The notes below the pieces were generated by a model that saw only the letters and a program-made list of their open reading frames with translations, was not told where the DNA came from and searched no databases. A program made the translations under genes and the position numbers. Positions 12,595 through 25,294 of a stretch of 64,000 nucleotides of DNA are shown here, piece by piece; position 1 is the stretch's first letter; each line of letters starts with the position of its first letter. Source of the stretch: Lonicera japonica (lineage: Eukaryota; Streptophyta; Magnoliopsida; Dipsacales; Caprifoliaceae); assembly GCA_021464415.1 (NCBI GenBank), contig CM038468.1:62761220-62825219 (forward strand), in the 5' to 3' direction.

Positions 12595-12866
12595 TTCTCG
12601 AATTATGTTGTGAATTTTTTCGGTGAGATTTTAGCTGGTGATGATAATCAAAATGTGACCACCTCTCACAGTCACTCACGCATGAACTTGCGGTTTTTTT
12701 GACTTAAGAGCGTCGGAGGCAAAGTATGTTCTGCGTTTTATTGAGGAGGTCACCAGTCATCACCCCATGCTCAAACGTTTGTTTTGACCGGATAAACAGC
12801 CAATTGACATCGTGGGCCCCTCTTTTAATTTAGATCTCCGTCATTAATTCATGGATTTACATTTCT

Positions 12867-13372
12867 CGGCTTAATGACGTATTTCACCCGTGAACTTTAT
12901 CAAATTTTATTTTTTGTCTGCTCATTAATTTAATTTTATTTTTTAAAAATTAACTGAACTCTTAATAATATTTCAATTTAATCAAATTTTTAACACTAAT
13001 AATTAGAGTTAACAAAAAAATCTAAGTTTGGCATTAAGGAGTTTATAGGCATTTACGTGGACAAATGAAATGGCAAAAATTACCATATGACACGCACATG
13101 TGAGTTCTTTATTCACACATCTCACATGATAACTAGGAGAACTTCATACGTGCATTTCATATGATAGTTTTTGCCATCCCATCTATACATGTGAACTTTT
13201 TAATATTCAACTCAGATTTTATATTAAGTCTAATTAACGGGGTTAAAGTGTTTAGTTAAATTGAAACGTTATTGAAAATTCAATGGGATTTTAGACAAAA
13301 AAGAAAAGAAAAGTTTAGCGACCAAATTGAAAAAAGTGATAAAATTTATTGGTGAAATATGTCAATAAGTCT
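12867..13372. mobile_element. Fold-back MITE upstream of the ankyrin gene
   Basis: Two arms of roughly 220-240 bp are imperfect inverses of one another over nearly the whole 506 bp, separated by a short loop near 13110-13130. The tips pair as CGGCTTAATGACGTATTTCACC on the left against AGACTTATTGACATATTTCACC from the right. CATTTCT flanks both ends (12860-12866 and 13373-13379), a 7-bp duplication that becomes 8 with one mismatch. There is no coding capacity. Its inner edge is about 270 bp upstream of the ankyrin start codon, so it probably lies in that promoter. Confidence 0.75.
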
Positions 13373-15640
13373 CATTTCTTTGTTTTTTTTTGGTACACCT
13401 CATTTCTTTTTTAAAAGTTACGGTTTTGGTTGTAATATAAATTAGGTACTCCAAACTCAATCTAAAAAAGAAAATTCGGTTTTGATTTTAAAATCTTCTA
13501 AACTCAAATTCGAACCCAACTTTTTAGTTCGATTTTTACATATATCTTTTTAATCAATTTAATATAACAATTGAATACTAATAATAATATAAGATGGTTC
13601 CGATTCAAATTGTGTCAATGATTTTCTAAGAGTAAGGAGCAAATATACAGAAACCATGTTCTTTATTTAGCTACTATTTTATTTGCACATTTACAAAGTA
13701 AATAAAATTATGAATTATCTTAGCATCATATATGTGAGTAAAATTTTTGTATTATCATCGTGTATGTTAATTTAATATACAGGGTACGCATTAATGATTT
13801 TTTTTTAACAAAATCTCAATTCTCAAATGATGATTTTTTTTTTTTTACATATAAGAACAAGTAATTCATAAGAAACACCAAACAAAGAATTTTCATATTT
13901 AAAAAGGGTAAAGAAACCTTCAATTACAATATTTGATTGAGATATATATACACACATTTTTTGTGTATATATACATAATTTGGCTTGGTTCAGTTCTATT
14001 ATGTTTTGGACTGACCAGCCTTAAACCCGAACTGAACTATTCGGTTTTAGTTCAGTTCTCATTTTTTGTTCTGGTTATTTTTTGATTCAAGATTTTATAG
14101 ATCGATTCGGTCGGTTTTTGGATTGGCTGCAACACCCCTAATCCTAAGATAATGTTTACTCATGTTGTATTAACCAATATAGCGGTTAAAAGATACGATT
14201 ATTTCTTCATGGACTAGATTTCAATTCTCTTCACTTTCATTCCCTCTCCCATTAACTACATGTGTATTTCAAAAAATATATATTAATGTTTACTCGACCA
14301 ATAGGAGGTCTTGGTTCCAATCACTCTTTTTACAATAGTATTAAAAAAAATGTTAGCTCGTATTATGGAAAAGGCGTTTGTATTTTACTTTAGTAATTTT
14401 TATTTTTTCAGGCACGCAAATGAGAAGAAAATAAAATTAATAGTAAAGCTAATAAACAGTTTAATAATTTATTGTTAAAAGCCATTATCGGTAACAATAT
14501 TTTGAAACACATTGCTTATGTTACAAGTATAAATTTTAATACTTAAGATTTAGTTATGTGGTAAAACTCGCCTTCTCGATTTAAAATAAATTTAATTTTG
14601 AGACATTTAAGAAAAAAAGTAAATTTGGGACAAAAATATATTTATACATTTTCATTGTAATCCTTACCAATGGTTTTGAAGTTTTATTTAAAGAAAAAAC
14701 ATATAAATATAAATTAATTATTTTTTTAAAATTAATAATTCTACATTGACTTTAAAAAATATATATTAATTATCAAAAATAGAAAATTGTTTTCAATTGA
14801 GATATAGTAGGCCAATTATGTTAACAATAAAATATTAATTTGAGATATCTGTCAAAAAACGAAAAATTAAACTATTAATACGAGACGAAAAAATAGTATA
14901 CAATGAAATTATTAAGTATCAAAATTGTAATATTGGTTGAATTGACAGTTTCAAATATCTATTAAAAAAAAGTGACTCGCTAAAGACTGCAAGGATAAAT
15001 TATCCCGACAAAAGACAACGGGAAGTGTCCTCAGATATAAGCCGGATTTGGCCTGCACTGTAATTACTTGTAGAACAAACACATGTACGTGCCTTTAATC
15101 TTTTATTTATAAAATAACGTCATAAACAGAGTAGCTATAAAAACACAGCTTTTTATCACCCATCTTGTCCTTTGACGCATCCAATCATTTATATATTGTT
15201 ATAAAATGAAAGGGAAGCAAAGGAAATTAATAAAGTAGATCACACTAATTTTAGATGGATTTTTTTTAATTATTTTTATTTTGAATAAAATATGTAATTA
15301 ATTGAGTTCAAACTTATAATTTAAAGATTGAAATCATAATCTAACTACTGTACAAATAATAATATTATGTTCAATTTTACACATACATAATAAAATATAC
15401 ATACAAAATATATGTATGCCCGTATTTAGTAAGTTTAATAATACTTCAACAAAGTTAGGATAATCCCCTTTAACTCGTAAGAAGATTTGTATTTTCGGAT
15501 TGTGTGTAAAAAATCTTATCAAACAAAATTGGATATTGTTATTGTTTGAAAACAAGAAGTTCAGTATTTCAGTTACTCACAACCGCCAGAAAAAAAAAAT
15601 GGTATCAAGTAGTTCAATACTTTAGTTATTTATATATTAA
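13373..15640. other. Intergenic, AT-rich
   Basis: No gene is supported. A stretch near 13420-14150 contains TTCGGTTTTGGTT-type sequence and ends in an ACACCCCTAA motif, as in worn hAT-like MITEs, but no matching left end was found. A short perfect hairpin with arms TATATACAC and GTGTATATA lies at about 13944-13972. Confidence 0.5.
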
Positions 15641-15940
15641 GATTTTGTTTGATAACAATATAAAAAATTATAGCAAAATAATCTATTTTGGGGAGAAGTT
15701 GAAAATAAATTTTGAGATATTATGAGATATTCTCTTGCTTTTTTTTTTCTATATGTAATTTTTTTTGTTGTAGTGAATAAAAACTTTTCACAAAAATTAA
15801 AAGATAATAGATAATATCTACTCATAAAAATAAGCATGAGATGAAAAAAATCTCACCACATATTTCAATGTATTTTTCACCTTTCTCACACAAATCAATT
15901 GGTTTTGCTATTATTTTCTATATTGTTATCAAACGGATCC
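15641..15940. mobile_element. Tourist-type MITE (300 bp)
   Basis: The left end (GATTTTGTTTGATAACAATA) is the inverse of the right end (TATTGTTATCAAACGGATCC) with a few changes, and pairing continues for about 35 bp. TAA flanks both sides (15638-15640 and 15941-15943), the usual 3-bp duplication of PIF/Harbinger elements. Non-coding. Confidence 0.75.
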
Positions 15941-15972
15941 TAAAATTTATCTTAATTTCCATTAAAGAATTA

Positions 15973-16429
15973 GGGGTAAAAAACACTAAAACCCCTTGAA
16001 CTATTGCACGTTTTCATTTTACCCCCTTATTTATAAAAGTTGACAGTAAACCTCCTTCAATTATTAGCCTTTGTCACTTAACAAAAATGACAAAATTGTC
16101 CATGCACAATTAAAGTTCAATATATATATATATAGAAAAAAAGAAAAATAAATAAAATAAGCCCAACCTACCTCGATCCATCTCAAATTTCACAAATTCG
16201 ATCTCAACTTGAAAATCATAATTAAAGTGAGTTTTTATTTTCCTTTTTCTTTTATACATATATATATATATCAAACTTTAATTGTATGGGAATAATTATG
16301 TCATTTTGGGGGTTGAGTGATAAAAGGTTAATAGTTTAGGGGGTGTTCAATGTTTATTGTCCATTTTTATAAATTAGGGGATAAAGTAAAAAAGTGCAAT
16401 AGTTTAGGGGGTTTAGTGTTTTTAACTCG
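15973..16429. mobile_element. MITE with long TIRs (457 bp)
   Basis: The first 65 or so bases (GGGGTAAAAAACACTAAAAC onward) are inverted at the right end (GTTTAGTGTTTTTAACTCG). AGAATTA precedes (15966-15972) and follows (16430-16436) the element. A 7-bp or slightly longer duplication and long TIRs point to a Mutator-like or hAT-like MITE. Short TA microsatellites lie inside each arm. Non-coding. Confidence 0.78.
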
Positions 16430-18952
16430 AGAATTAAATAGGGTTGTGTGTTATCTTCACAAATTTTGAAATTTGTGATTTTAAAATCTCATGATTTTTT
16501 TACTTACTTGTTCTTTTAAAAAGATTTAAAAGATTTATAAGTATTTTATAAATTATCAAAATATAGTAATATAAATTGACTTTAAGTGATATTTTTATCC
16601 ATTTACATGTTTTAGTAAGATATAGAAAATGTTAGTGACTAATAATGAAGGACAATTATGGTTAAAAATAGATGTATCAAATTCAATATTAAATTCCCAA
16701 AATTATGAAATCAGCAGTTTACATGATTTCAAAATCTAACGAAATTTTAAAATATTAAGCCTTATCCCAAAATAACACTCTTGAATTTCATAAATTACAT
16801 GATTTACCAATCATATCTTAAAATCATATGAAAAGAATATAACCTAAAATATTTTTTTGTGCTTTTATAACTTATTTATGTAGCAATTGTTTTTTTTTTT
16901 AAATTAAGGGAGGTCTAAGTCTCTCCCTTAATCCTACAAATAAAGAAAACCCCCCCCTCCCACCCCATGAGTCGAACCCTTAACCATCATAAATGCAACG
17001 AGTATTCATAATAGTCCATATATAAAAAACCTTAAAATATAATACCTTAAATTAAATCTAAACTTTAAATTTCTTATGTAATTAGTGCTTACTAATGAGC
17101 GTAATTAATAAGAGTGAGGCAAATGACTTTGTAATACTATTGTAGTACAGTAATATATGATTATAAGTACTCGAGACAATTTAACTAAATTGATAGGCAT
17201 ATAATAAAACATCAATACATTTAACAGAATTGCTCTTAGTTCAAATTATTAAAGAAAATGGACTATTAGCTTAAAAAATGAAGTGTTTTCTTCCGTTAAT
17301 AACTCTAAAGTACGGATACTCTATATAGGGTCATTGTATACGTATCCGATGCATATCATGCACTGATACTTGCCCGATACACCTGGATACATATCGGAAT
17401 TTTTTGCATTTATTATTTTTCGGATACTTCTTGAATACAACTAGGATATACCACGGATACGTTTAAGATAAGACATGCATACATGATAATATTTTCATTA
17501 TATTGAAAATGTACGTGAAGAATAAAACTATTAAATATCTTCAAAATAGTTCTAAATCAATACTCACTTAAGGTTCGTAGTCATAAGTATTTTTTTTTTA
17601 TGATGACATTACTTGTTATCTTTTGAAATAATGAATTGGACATGAAATGTAAAATAATAATTCTTTTTACAGGGTGTGTGAAATATTTGGAGCTAATTGA
17701 TACAAAATAACGATTTCATGTTATATATAATTGATTCTTAAACTCATGTCTTCACGAATATCGACAACAGTATTCATAAATTTTGTAAAACTATTAACTT
17801 TTATGTATAAGAATATATTACATGTTAATTTTTATAGCATATCCTAACTGTATCATAGTATTTTCTATATTTTTTATATCCCCGTGTCAGTATTGTATTG
17901 TATTGGATACCCGTATCTCTATTTGTGCTTCTTAGGTCAAGAAGCAGTCAACTAGGTGGCAAATAATTACAGTTCACAAAAAGTTGCTCTAAGAGACTAG
18001 ACAAGACATGATAATGTTGTATAGTAAAACTGATATAAATTAATAGTCTAGTGTGTAACGAAAATATCTTAATTTAGTGAATATTTAACAATAAATTAGT
18101 AAATTATTAATTTATTGATTAATTAATATTTTATTAATTTTTGGATATTCATATTGCTAAAGCAAAGCACTGCATGTTTTTATTATTTTAATTTTTACAT
18201 TACTTTAACAACAACCATAATTGCTTTGAGTCTTTGACAATGTGGACATCCTTAATTTATCAAGATATTCCTTAGTTTATATATATATATATGTATATAA
18301 ATATATTTTTTACCTTGTATTTAGTTTCTCGTTTTACAAGTTAATATTTTTATATATTTGTTTAACCATGTACAATTTATGAATATACAATCAATATCTA
18401 CTAAAGTAAAGTATAGCACTTGGTTTTTGAAAATAAAGAAATATGGATTAGTTTGAATCCAATTCATGGGATGGCGGAAGGCCAAATTTTTCCCAAGAAT
18501 AAATTGTACATTGTTGAATTAATGTATTACACTATTTTATTCCATAAACGTTTAACCAACCAAATACTCTAGCTATTTAAATAAACAAAAGCCTTAGTAA
18601 CGTGTTATATCATACATATGTCGTTATGTTAGATTTGTTGCTCAGTCATAAACCATAAAACTAATTTGTAGTACAATACCACAAGGTGGCCACCGTTATT
18701 TAATTTAACCTCGCACTCTTTATTTTGATTTAGTTATAGGCATGAGTGCTCTGTAACATTAGGGTTTGTATTCTTAACTGTAATTTTCATTTTATTACAT
18801 TTAATTTTCAGAATATAACCTAAAACTGGGAGTAGTAAAATAAATTATGAGTGAAAGGATTAGTTTAGATGAACCATGCATTTTTTCATATTAGAAAATA
18901 TTTGAGTTTGAGCCCCATATTTATATCATAAATCTAAATGACTAATTCTTTT
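16430..18952. other. Intergenic, AT-rich
   Basis: No gene is supported. The part at 16902-16990 shares a motif (TCTAAGTCTCTCCCTTAAT, later GAGTCGAACCC) with 54629-54712 and may be an old dispersed short repeat. The part at 17330-17930 contains many GATACGTATCCG-like words and may be a worn DNA element without readable ends. Confidence 0.45.
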
Positions 18953-19088
18953 TGTTAGAATATATTATAATTAATTAGGTTTCCTTATTTTCCCTTTATG
19001 CATAACCCTATAAATAGGGTTATACTATATCAATACAAATTAATTCAATACAATTTATATTCTCTCGTCTCTCTCTATATATACAATA
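18953..19088 (+). repeat. 5' LTR of the copia element
   Basis: It starts TGTTAGAATATATTATAATT and matches the 3' LTR at 25131 closely, including the promoter-like CCCTATAAATAGGG. It is about 136 bp because it lacks a segment of roughly 20-25 bp present in the other copy. The exact 3' edge is uncertain by a few bases. Confidence 0.85.
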
Positions 19089-19091
19089 ATA

Positions 19092-19103
19092 TGGTATCAG
19101 AAG
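19092..19103 (+). other. Primer-binding site, initiator tRNA-Met
   Basis: TGGTATCAGAAG just after the LTR differs from the usual plant copia site TGGTATCAGAGC by one base. Confidence 0.85.
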
Positions 19104-22100
19104 AAACACACACTACTTAGCCAGCCTTCACGACGCAGCCACCACGACCCATCACCAAATAGCAACCTTGTCAAATCAAAACCACAAACCCGCAATCGCT
19201 CATCCAACCCTAAGATTAAACAAACCCGCAATCATTTATCTAATCCTAAGATCAAACACGACCAAGACACATATTACCTTGATTGTTCAATTAAGACGAT
19301 CACGATCCTATTTGAAGACCTTAAAATAACTATTAATGAGCTCTCATGCACTGCAAATAGATCTGGAGCACTAGTACCGTTCAGCCATACGTGCCAGCAC
19401 CAAATTTCAATACACAACAAACTATTCAAATACTATAACGTGAGAATAATTACCAACGTAAGGCCTAGCTTATATGGCAACAATATTAATATCCATATTT
19501 TGGCGCACAATTTAAACCCCAGCAGCAACACATCACCCTGCTACATCATCACAGTTGACTGCCATGTCACCCGTCATGCATCAAAGTTGATTACTACATC
19601 ATCGTAGTTGCCTACCACGTCAGTTGGTACGTTAACAGGCTTGACTACCACGTACTCCTATAACAAACCCTAAACCAGTTAACATATTTTTAAACTGGTT
19701 TTTAGAAAGACCAAATCGGTTTTCGAGATTTTTGCATATTCTAAACACAATAACATTATTTTTTCCATAATCGACCTCGATTCTCTAATTTACAATATCA
19801 TAATGGTTTGTAACTGCATCTTACAAAATTAGTATAATTCAAATAATCAAGATCAACCTTGAAGATTCTTAAATTGGCACATTCACATAAACCAAACAGG
19901 TGTCTCACAATTTTAAAATTATTAGAGCAATTTAAAGTATCCACCTTGTTCAGTGTACAAACAAATCGGACATTCAGAGAAGGGGTGCTATGAAGTAATT
20001 GGTTATCCAAACTTGTGGGATCAATCTTAGAGTCGTCGTTCAAATTAGGGTGATGATAAAAAGAATTAGGGATTGCTTATAACCACTAGGACACTTGGTA
20101 AATCATTAATTTTTGCATATATTTTGAATGCTACATGGATAATTGATTCTAGTGCTACAGATCATGTGACATTCAATTAAAAATAGGTCGCATTTCCTAC
20201 CCTTAAATCCAACAAATTTATTACCACGACTAATGGTGATTCAGTACATGTTATTGGGAAAGGGTTTGTTCATTTTTTAGATTCCCTAAATTTAAATTCG
20301 ACCCTCGTAGTTCCCTTACTAAAAAATAATTTATTGCTCAGATTACTAATGTTTTAAATTGTATTATTGTTTTTTGGCCTTTTTACTGTGTCATTAAGTA
20401 TATTCAAAAAAGGCAGACAATTGGTTATAGTGTTAAGCGAGAAAACTTGTACTATTTAAATTTGGCATTGAAGAGCACAAATTAGTTACATCAGGTATTG
20501 CAAACTGATGCGACTCTAGGAAAAAAGGCCAAGGATGAGATTTGGCCGTGGCATCGCCGATTAGATCATGTATCCTTTAACTATTTAAAAAGGTTATTTC
20601 CTAAAACTTTTAAGAACGTTAAAGTCTCTAATGTTTCGCTATAAAACTTGTGTTACAAAAAACCATCGTACTTTTTTTCCACAATCACTTAATAAATGTC
20701 CAGTTCCTTTCATGATAATTCACTCTAATGTATGGGGGCTTTTTCCTACTCAATGTTTAAATGGTGCTCGTTGGTTTGTTATTTTCATTGATGATTGCAA
20801 AAGAATGACATGGGTATGTCCCATGAAGTCTAAAAGTAAAATAAGTTCTTTATTTTAGAGATTCAATAAACAATTTAGAACACAATATAAAGTTATCATT
20901 CAGGTGTTTTTGAGTGTTAATGGGAGAAAATACATGAGTACAGAATTGCAGGAGTATTTCAAGTATCATGGAATTGTTCATCAAACAGCATACTTGTATA
21001 TACCTCAGTAAAATAGTGTTATAGAAAGGAAGAACATGCATTTGTTAGAAGTAGTACGTGCATCACTACTCGGGGCCAATGCCCTAACATCTTATTGGGG
21101 TGAAACATTTATCTCTACAACTTATTTGATCAATCGTGTTTTATCACCAACCTTTGATTTTTAAACACCATTTGACATATTTCACAAAGTTGTCTTAACT
21201 CCTATAGTTCCAAATTTGTACGTGTATTTGAATGTGTTGTATTTGTTCATTTGCCGAAAAAACGACGAAATAAATTAGAATATGTTTTATAAAATATATT
21301 TTTATGGGTTATTCATCATCTCATAAAGGATATCAGTGTTATCATCCTCTCACTCGAAAATTATACGTGACGATGGATGTTATTTTTCATGAAAAAGATA
21401 TGTATTTTCATCATGTTGAACTTAAGGGGGAGTGTCATAGTAAAGTTCAAGTTTTTTATTTTATTGATGAGGATGATGGTAAAATAATTCAACTAGAGAT
21501 ATCTCTATGGTTAACCTCACAACTACCGAATCCACTAAGTTCACCGCTGAATTCACTAAGTTCACTATCGAATTCTCCAGAGTTATCGAGTTCGCCACTA
21601 AATTCGCCACAGTTCCCAAGCTTACCATCGCCTGGTATGAATAACCAATTGTCTCATTTGGATCCATTTGAATATGAATATCAAGTACCTCATTTTGATT
21701 TTCAGGTATTTTCTCCTAAACCTAAAAAAAATAACTTCCTAATCGAATCAATCGAGGCGTGCTTAAACCAATATATAAACCTAATATTGTTAGTAAGGCC
21801 AAATACCCATGAACAATTATGTGTCGTACGATAGGTTATCTGAATCGAATAAGTCATTTGTAAATTAATTATCCTCTGTATATATTCTCAACAGTGTGCA
21901 GAAAGTCTTGGGCGATCCAAAATGGAAAGTAATAATAGACAAAGATATGAAATCCCAATGAAAAAATGGTACATGGGATATAGTTGAATTCCTAGTAGGG
22001 AAGAAGTGTGTTTATTACAAATAGGTGTACAAAGTAAGACTCGTAGCGAAAGGCTACATCCAGACACATGGGATAAATCATTTGGAAACATTTGCACGAT

Positions 22101-25100
22101 TGGCAAAAAGTAACACTGTGCGTGTCTTGCTTTCTTTAACGATAAATGTGAATTGACCGCTGCAACAATTCGATGTGAATAAAACATTCTTGCATGGGAA
22201 TTTAAAGGATATGGTATACATGGAGATCTCACCAGGATACGATGTTCTTGTGGAGCATATAAATAAAGTATGCAAATTAAGAATGTCTTTGTATGGCTTG
22301 AAATAGTATCCGAGATCTTAATTTGGGAGATTTGCTAAATCAATGAGAAAGTTCGGGTACAAATAGAGCAATTTTGATCATACTTTATTCTTGAATAAGT
22401 ACCATAGGAAAATCACATAACTTATTGTTTATGTTGATGATATGGTTATCACTGAGAATGACCCACGTGAAAGAGAAGCACTTAAAAAACACCTATCTTA
22501 GGAGTTCGAGATGAAAGATCTTGACAAACTAAAGTATTTTTTGGGGATTGAGGTGTCCAGGTCTTCAAAGGGCATCTTTATCTTTTAGAGAAAGTATACA
22601 TTGGATTTGCTAAGTGAAATGAAAGAATCTGAGTGCCAACCGTCAGATATTGTCATGGAATAATGATTAAAATTGGGAATTGAAGACGATCAAGTGCTTG
22701 TTAATAAATGGCTTTATCAGAGATTGGTAAGGATGTTAATGTATTTAGTACATACTAGGCTCGACATTTTTTATGCATTGAGTATAGCTAGCCAGTTCAT
22801 GCATAATCCTTGAGAGAAGTACACGCAGGTTATGATGAAGATTCTTAGTTATCTAAAGACAACTCTTGAAAAAGGGATTATGTTTACAAAAAATAATGAT
22901 TTCTTGAAAATGGAAGGGTACATTAATGTTGATTGGGCCGAAAATGTTGGTGACAGACGATTTAGATCATGATATTTCACATTTATTGATGGGAATCTCG
23001 TTACATGGCGAAGTAATAGAGAAAATGTCGTTTCTCGTTTGAGCGCGGAAGCAAAATATCAAGGAATAGCAGTGGGAGTTGTTGTGGATGTTTTATATAT
23101 TCGCAAGTGCATTAATCAGATATTAGTATAACTTAGGCAAGAGTAAGGTCGAATCCTAGGGTCCTGACAGATGGAACGCGCGTATTTCTCTCATTAATTA
23201 TAATTAATTCATAATCTACCTTAAAAATTGGGAGAGATGAATTATCAACTAAAAATAGGAATAAAATAATCAATTAAAAAATACTAATGAAATAATCAAT
23301 TAATAAAATATTAAAATGGCAGAGTCATATATTTGATATTATATTCCTAATATTCATGTTCAATAAACTATACTCTTTGTCTTACATTAATTTGGTCTCT
23401 CGACTCTATTAGATGCAGAAAACAAAATCAATTAAACCCAATTAATTTATAAAATTCAAGCGTTAATTCTTTCACAGCCAAAAGTATATATAAGATCAAA
23501 ACACTCATTATATTCGTCAAAACACAATTTATATCAATTTTCAACAAATCATAAATTGAATTTAACAAATTATAATGAGAATCCAATCTTATTTTTTTAT
23601 CAGTTAAAATAAGCATTCAATAGGAAGAACTATTTATAACATTAAAGTATTAAATTGGTAGAGTCAACTAGCATGAATATGGGCAATAGAATCAATCAAA
23701 TAAACTCATCCTTAACTCTAGAAAATAACTTAACCTAGCATGCTTATAAATAAAACAACACAAATAATTAAAGAATACATAAATAAATAGATTGAGTAGT
23801 TACTTGGGTATGCGCAAATAAATTGAAGAAAAACAATATTGAATTAATAGCATAAGACAATCCACTCTAAAATAAATAAAAGTGTTGTTCCTTAATTAAT
23901 CTAAAGACAATAAGAAGACAATTAAAGCTTTAATAAAATAAATTCTTCTTAAAAAAATTACTGTGCACGGCTATCAACGAAAAAGAAGAATAGAAAAAAA
24001 TATTGCGGCTGTATTGATTATCGATAATTGTGCCCAATTGCCTAAGAATAAGAAAAAAACCAAAAATCGACTCATGCAGCTGAGAAAAACTTACATATAT
24101 ATAACAGTGATGCCACATCACCAATCCATCTCAATATCCCAAACTAATAATATAATTATATATACCTATATATATACCCTATTTTCTCCCTCTCTCTCTC
24201 CACCACATCCGGTACTAACACCACCACCACCACCACCCGAAAACAAAAACTAATGATTAATTATCTAAAGTTGTTTTGTATAATTGTATTTTATAAAGGA
24301 TCAAAAATAGTATACACAACCACCACCGGAATACTTTACTCCCTCTGCTCTGGCTCTGCCTTCGACCTCTGGTGGTGTGGTGGTCACCGCCTTTGTCGCT
24401 GGCGGCCCGCAGGCTGTATGATGATGGATTGCTACTGGGCTCGCAAGCTGCTGGCAGTGGGCTCATGCTGTGAGTAAGCTAGAGAATCCATATGTTACTG
24501 CCAGGAATAGATCCATGCACTTGAATGCAAATACTTGGTGTATCATCCAACCATGCTAAACACATAATTGTTTTGTTAATTTACCTTTTTTTTAATTCTT
24601 TTTGCCTAGCTCTCTCAATTTATTCATCAATTTTTTTTTCGCCATAACATTTTTGTTTCAACTCAGAATTACTTCGTTTAAAAGCCAATATTATTTATTA
24701 AATTCCCTAGCACTTGAAAAACACTAAAAAAATAGTAAATATAAAAATAAGTACTATCCAAAGTATATATTAGTGGGCTATAATATACCAATTTCTTGGT
24801 ACACTAGGAGTCCAAGAATTATTGTGGCTGGAATTGCTATTGACTAATATAGGTTATCCATTAATAGAACATATTATATTATACTGTGATAACAAGATGG
24901 TATGCATTATTGTTTAAAATTCGGTTCAATATGACAGAACCAAACATGTGAAAGTAGATAAATTTTTCATTAAAGAAAAATTAGAGAAAAACATAGTTGT
25001 AATGCCTCATAGACGCTTGGGATATCAGTTTGCTGATGTACTTACTAAGGTTATTTCTAACAAGATATTTTTTCAGATTGATCAGCAAATTGGGCATGCT

Positions 25101-25130
25101 CAATATTTATGTACCAACTTGAGAGGGGAG
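19104..25130 (+). pseudogene. Copia gag-pol remnant
   Basis: Readable landmarks on the plus strand follow the copia order. A zinc knuckle at 19947-19988 reads CSVYKQIGHSEKGC, with the second Cys replaced by Tyr. The protease core near 20136 reads WIIDSSATDH instead of DSGATDH. A pre-integrase motif WHRRLDH lies near 20550, and integrase spans about 20631-21180. A Ser/Pro-rich linker spans 21480-21700, and reverse transcriptase has YVDD at 22430-22441. RNase H is split: SRLSAEAKYQGIAVGV ends at 23079 and resumes as QELLWLELL at about 24813, continuing to LTKV near 25050. Many stops make it non-functional. Confidence 0.9.
23080..24806. mobile_element. 1.7-kb insertion inside the copia RNase H
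   Basis: The RNase H reading stops after GGAGT (23075-23079) and resumes after a second GGAGT (24807-24811), so a 1,727-bp segment with a 5-bp target duplication splits it. The left end has the words CGCAAGTGCATTAATCA and GGTCGAATCCTAGGG, and the right end has AGTGGGCTATAATATACCA. I know this pairing from dispersed non-coding repeats in plant genomes, but I cannot name the family. The interior holds a CT-rich tract, a CCA repeat (24210-24237) and a short GC-richer island (24350-24480) with no recognisable protein. No TG...CA LTR ends are evident. Confidence 0.7.
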
Positions 25131-25294
25131 TGTTATAATATATTATAATTAATTAGGTCTCCTTATTATATCATGTTTCCTTATTTTTTCCTTATGCATA
25201 ACCCTATAAATAAGGTCTTCTTGTACCAATTCAAATTAATTCAATACAATTCATGTTCTCTCATCTGTCTGTCTGTCTCTTTCTCTATACAACA
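25131..25294 (+). repeat. 3' LTR of the copia element
   Basis: It begins TGTTATAATATATTATAATT directly after the purine-rich tract and ends near ACAACA. It aligns with the 5' LTR apart from an extra ATTATATCATGTTTCC-like segment and a CTGT repeat. The two LTRs differ at many positions, so the insertion is old. Confidence 0.85.

Larger units (their letters stand above)
18953..25294 (+). mobile_element. Ty1/copia retrotransposon, decayed, with a nested insertion
   Basis: Two short LTRs flank a copia-order interior: gag zinc-knuckle region, protease, pre-integrase region, integrase, reverse transcriptase, RNase H. This order, with integrase before RT, identifies Ty1/copia. A tRNA-iMet primer site follows the 5' LTR and a purine-rich tract (GAGAGGGGAG) precedes the 3' LTR. 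The coding region is full of stops and frameshifts. Removing the insertion at 23080-24806 leaves about 4.6 kb, a normal copia length. No matching target duplication was seen, consistent with age. Confidence 0.93.

Noticed and set aside
17330..17930. Possible DNA transposon with GATACGTATCCG words
   Set aside because: The words recur, but no paired ends or target duplication could be read.
22078..22275. Antisense frames over the copia reverse transcriptase
   Set aside because: They are shadows of the decayed RT, which reads clearly on the plus strand.
24253..24477. Short frames in the GC-richer island of the copia insertion
   Set aside because: They overlap on both strands, are low complexity and show no known domain.
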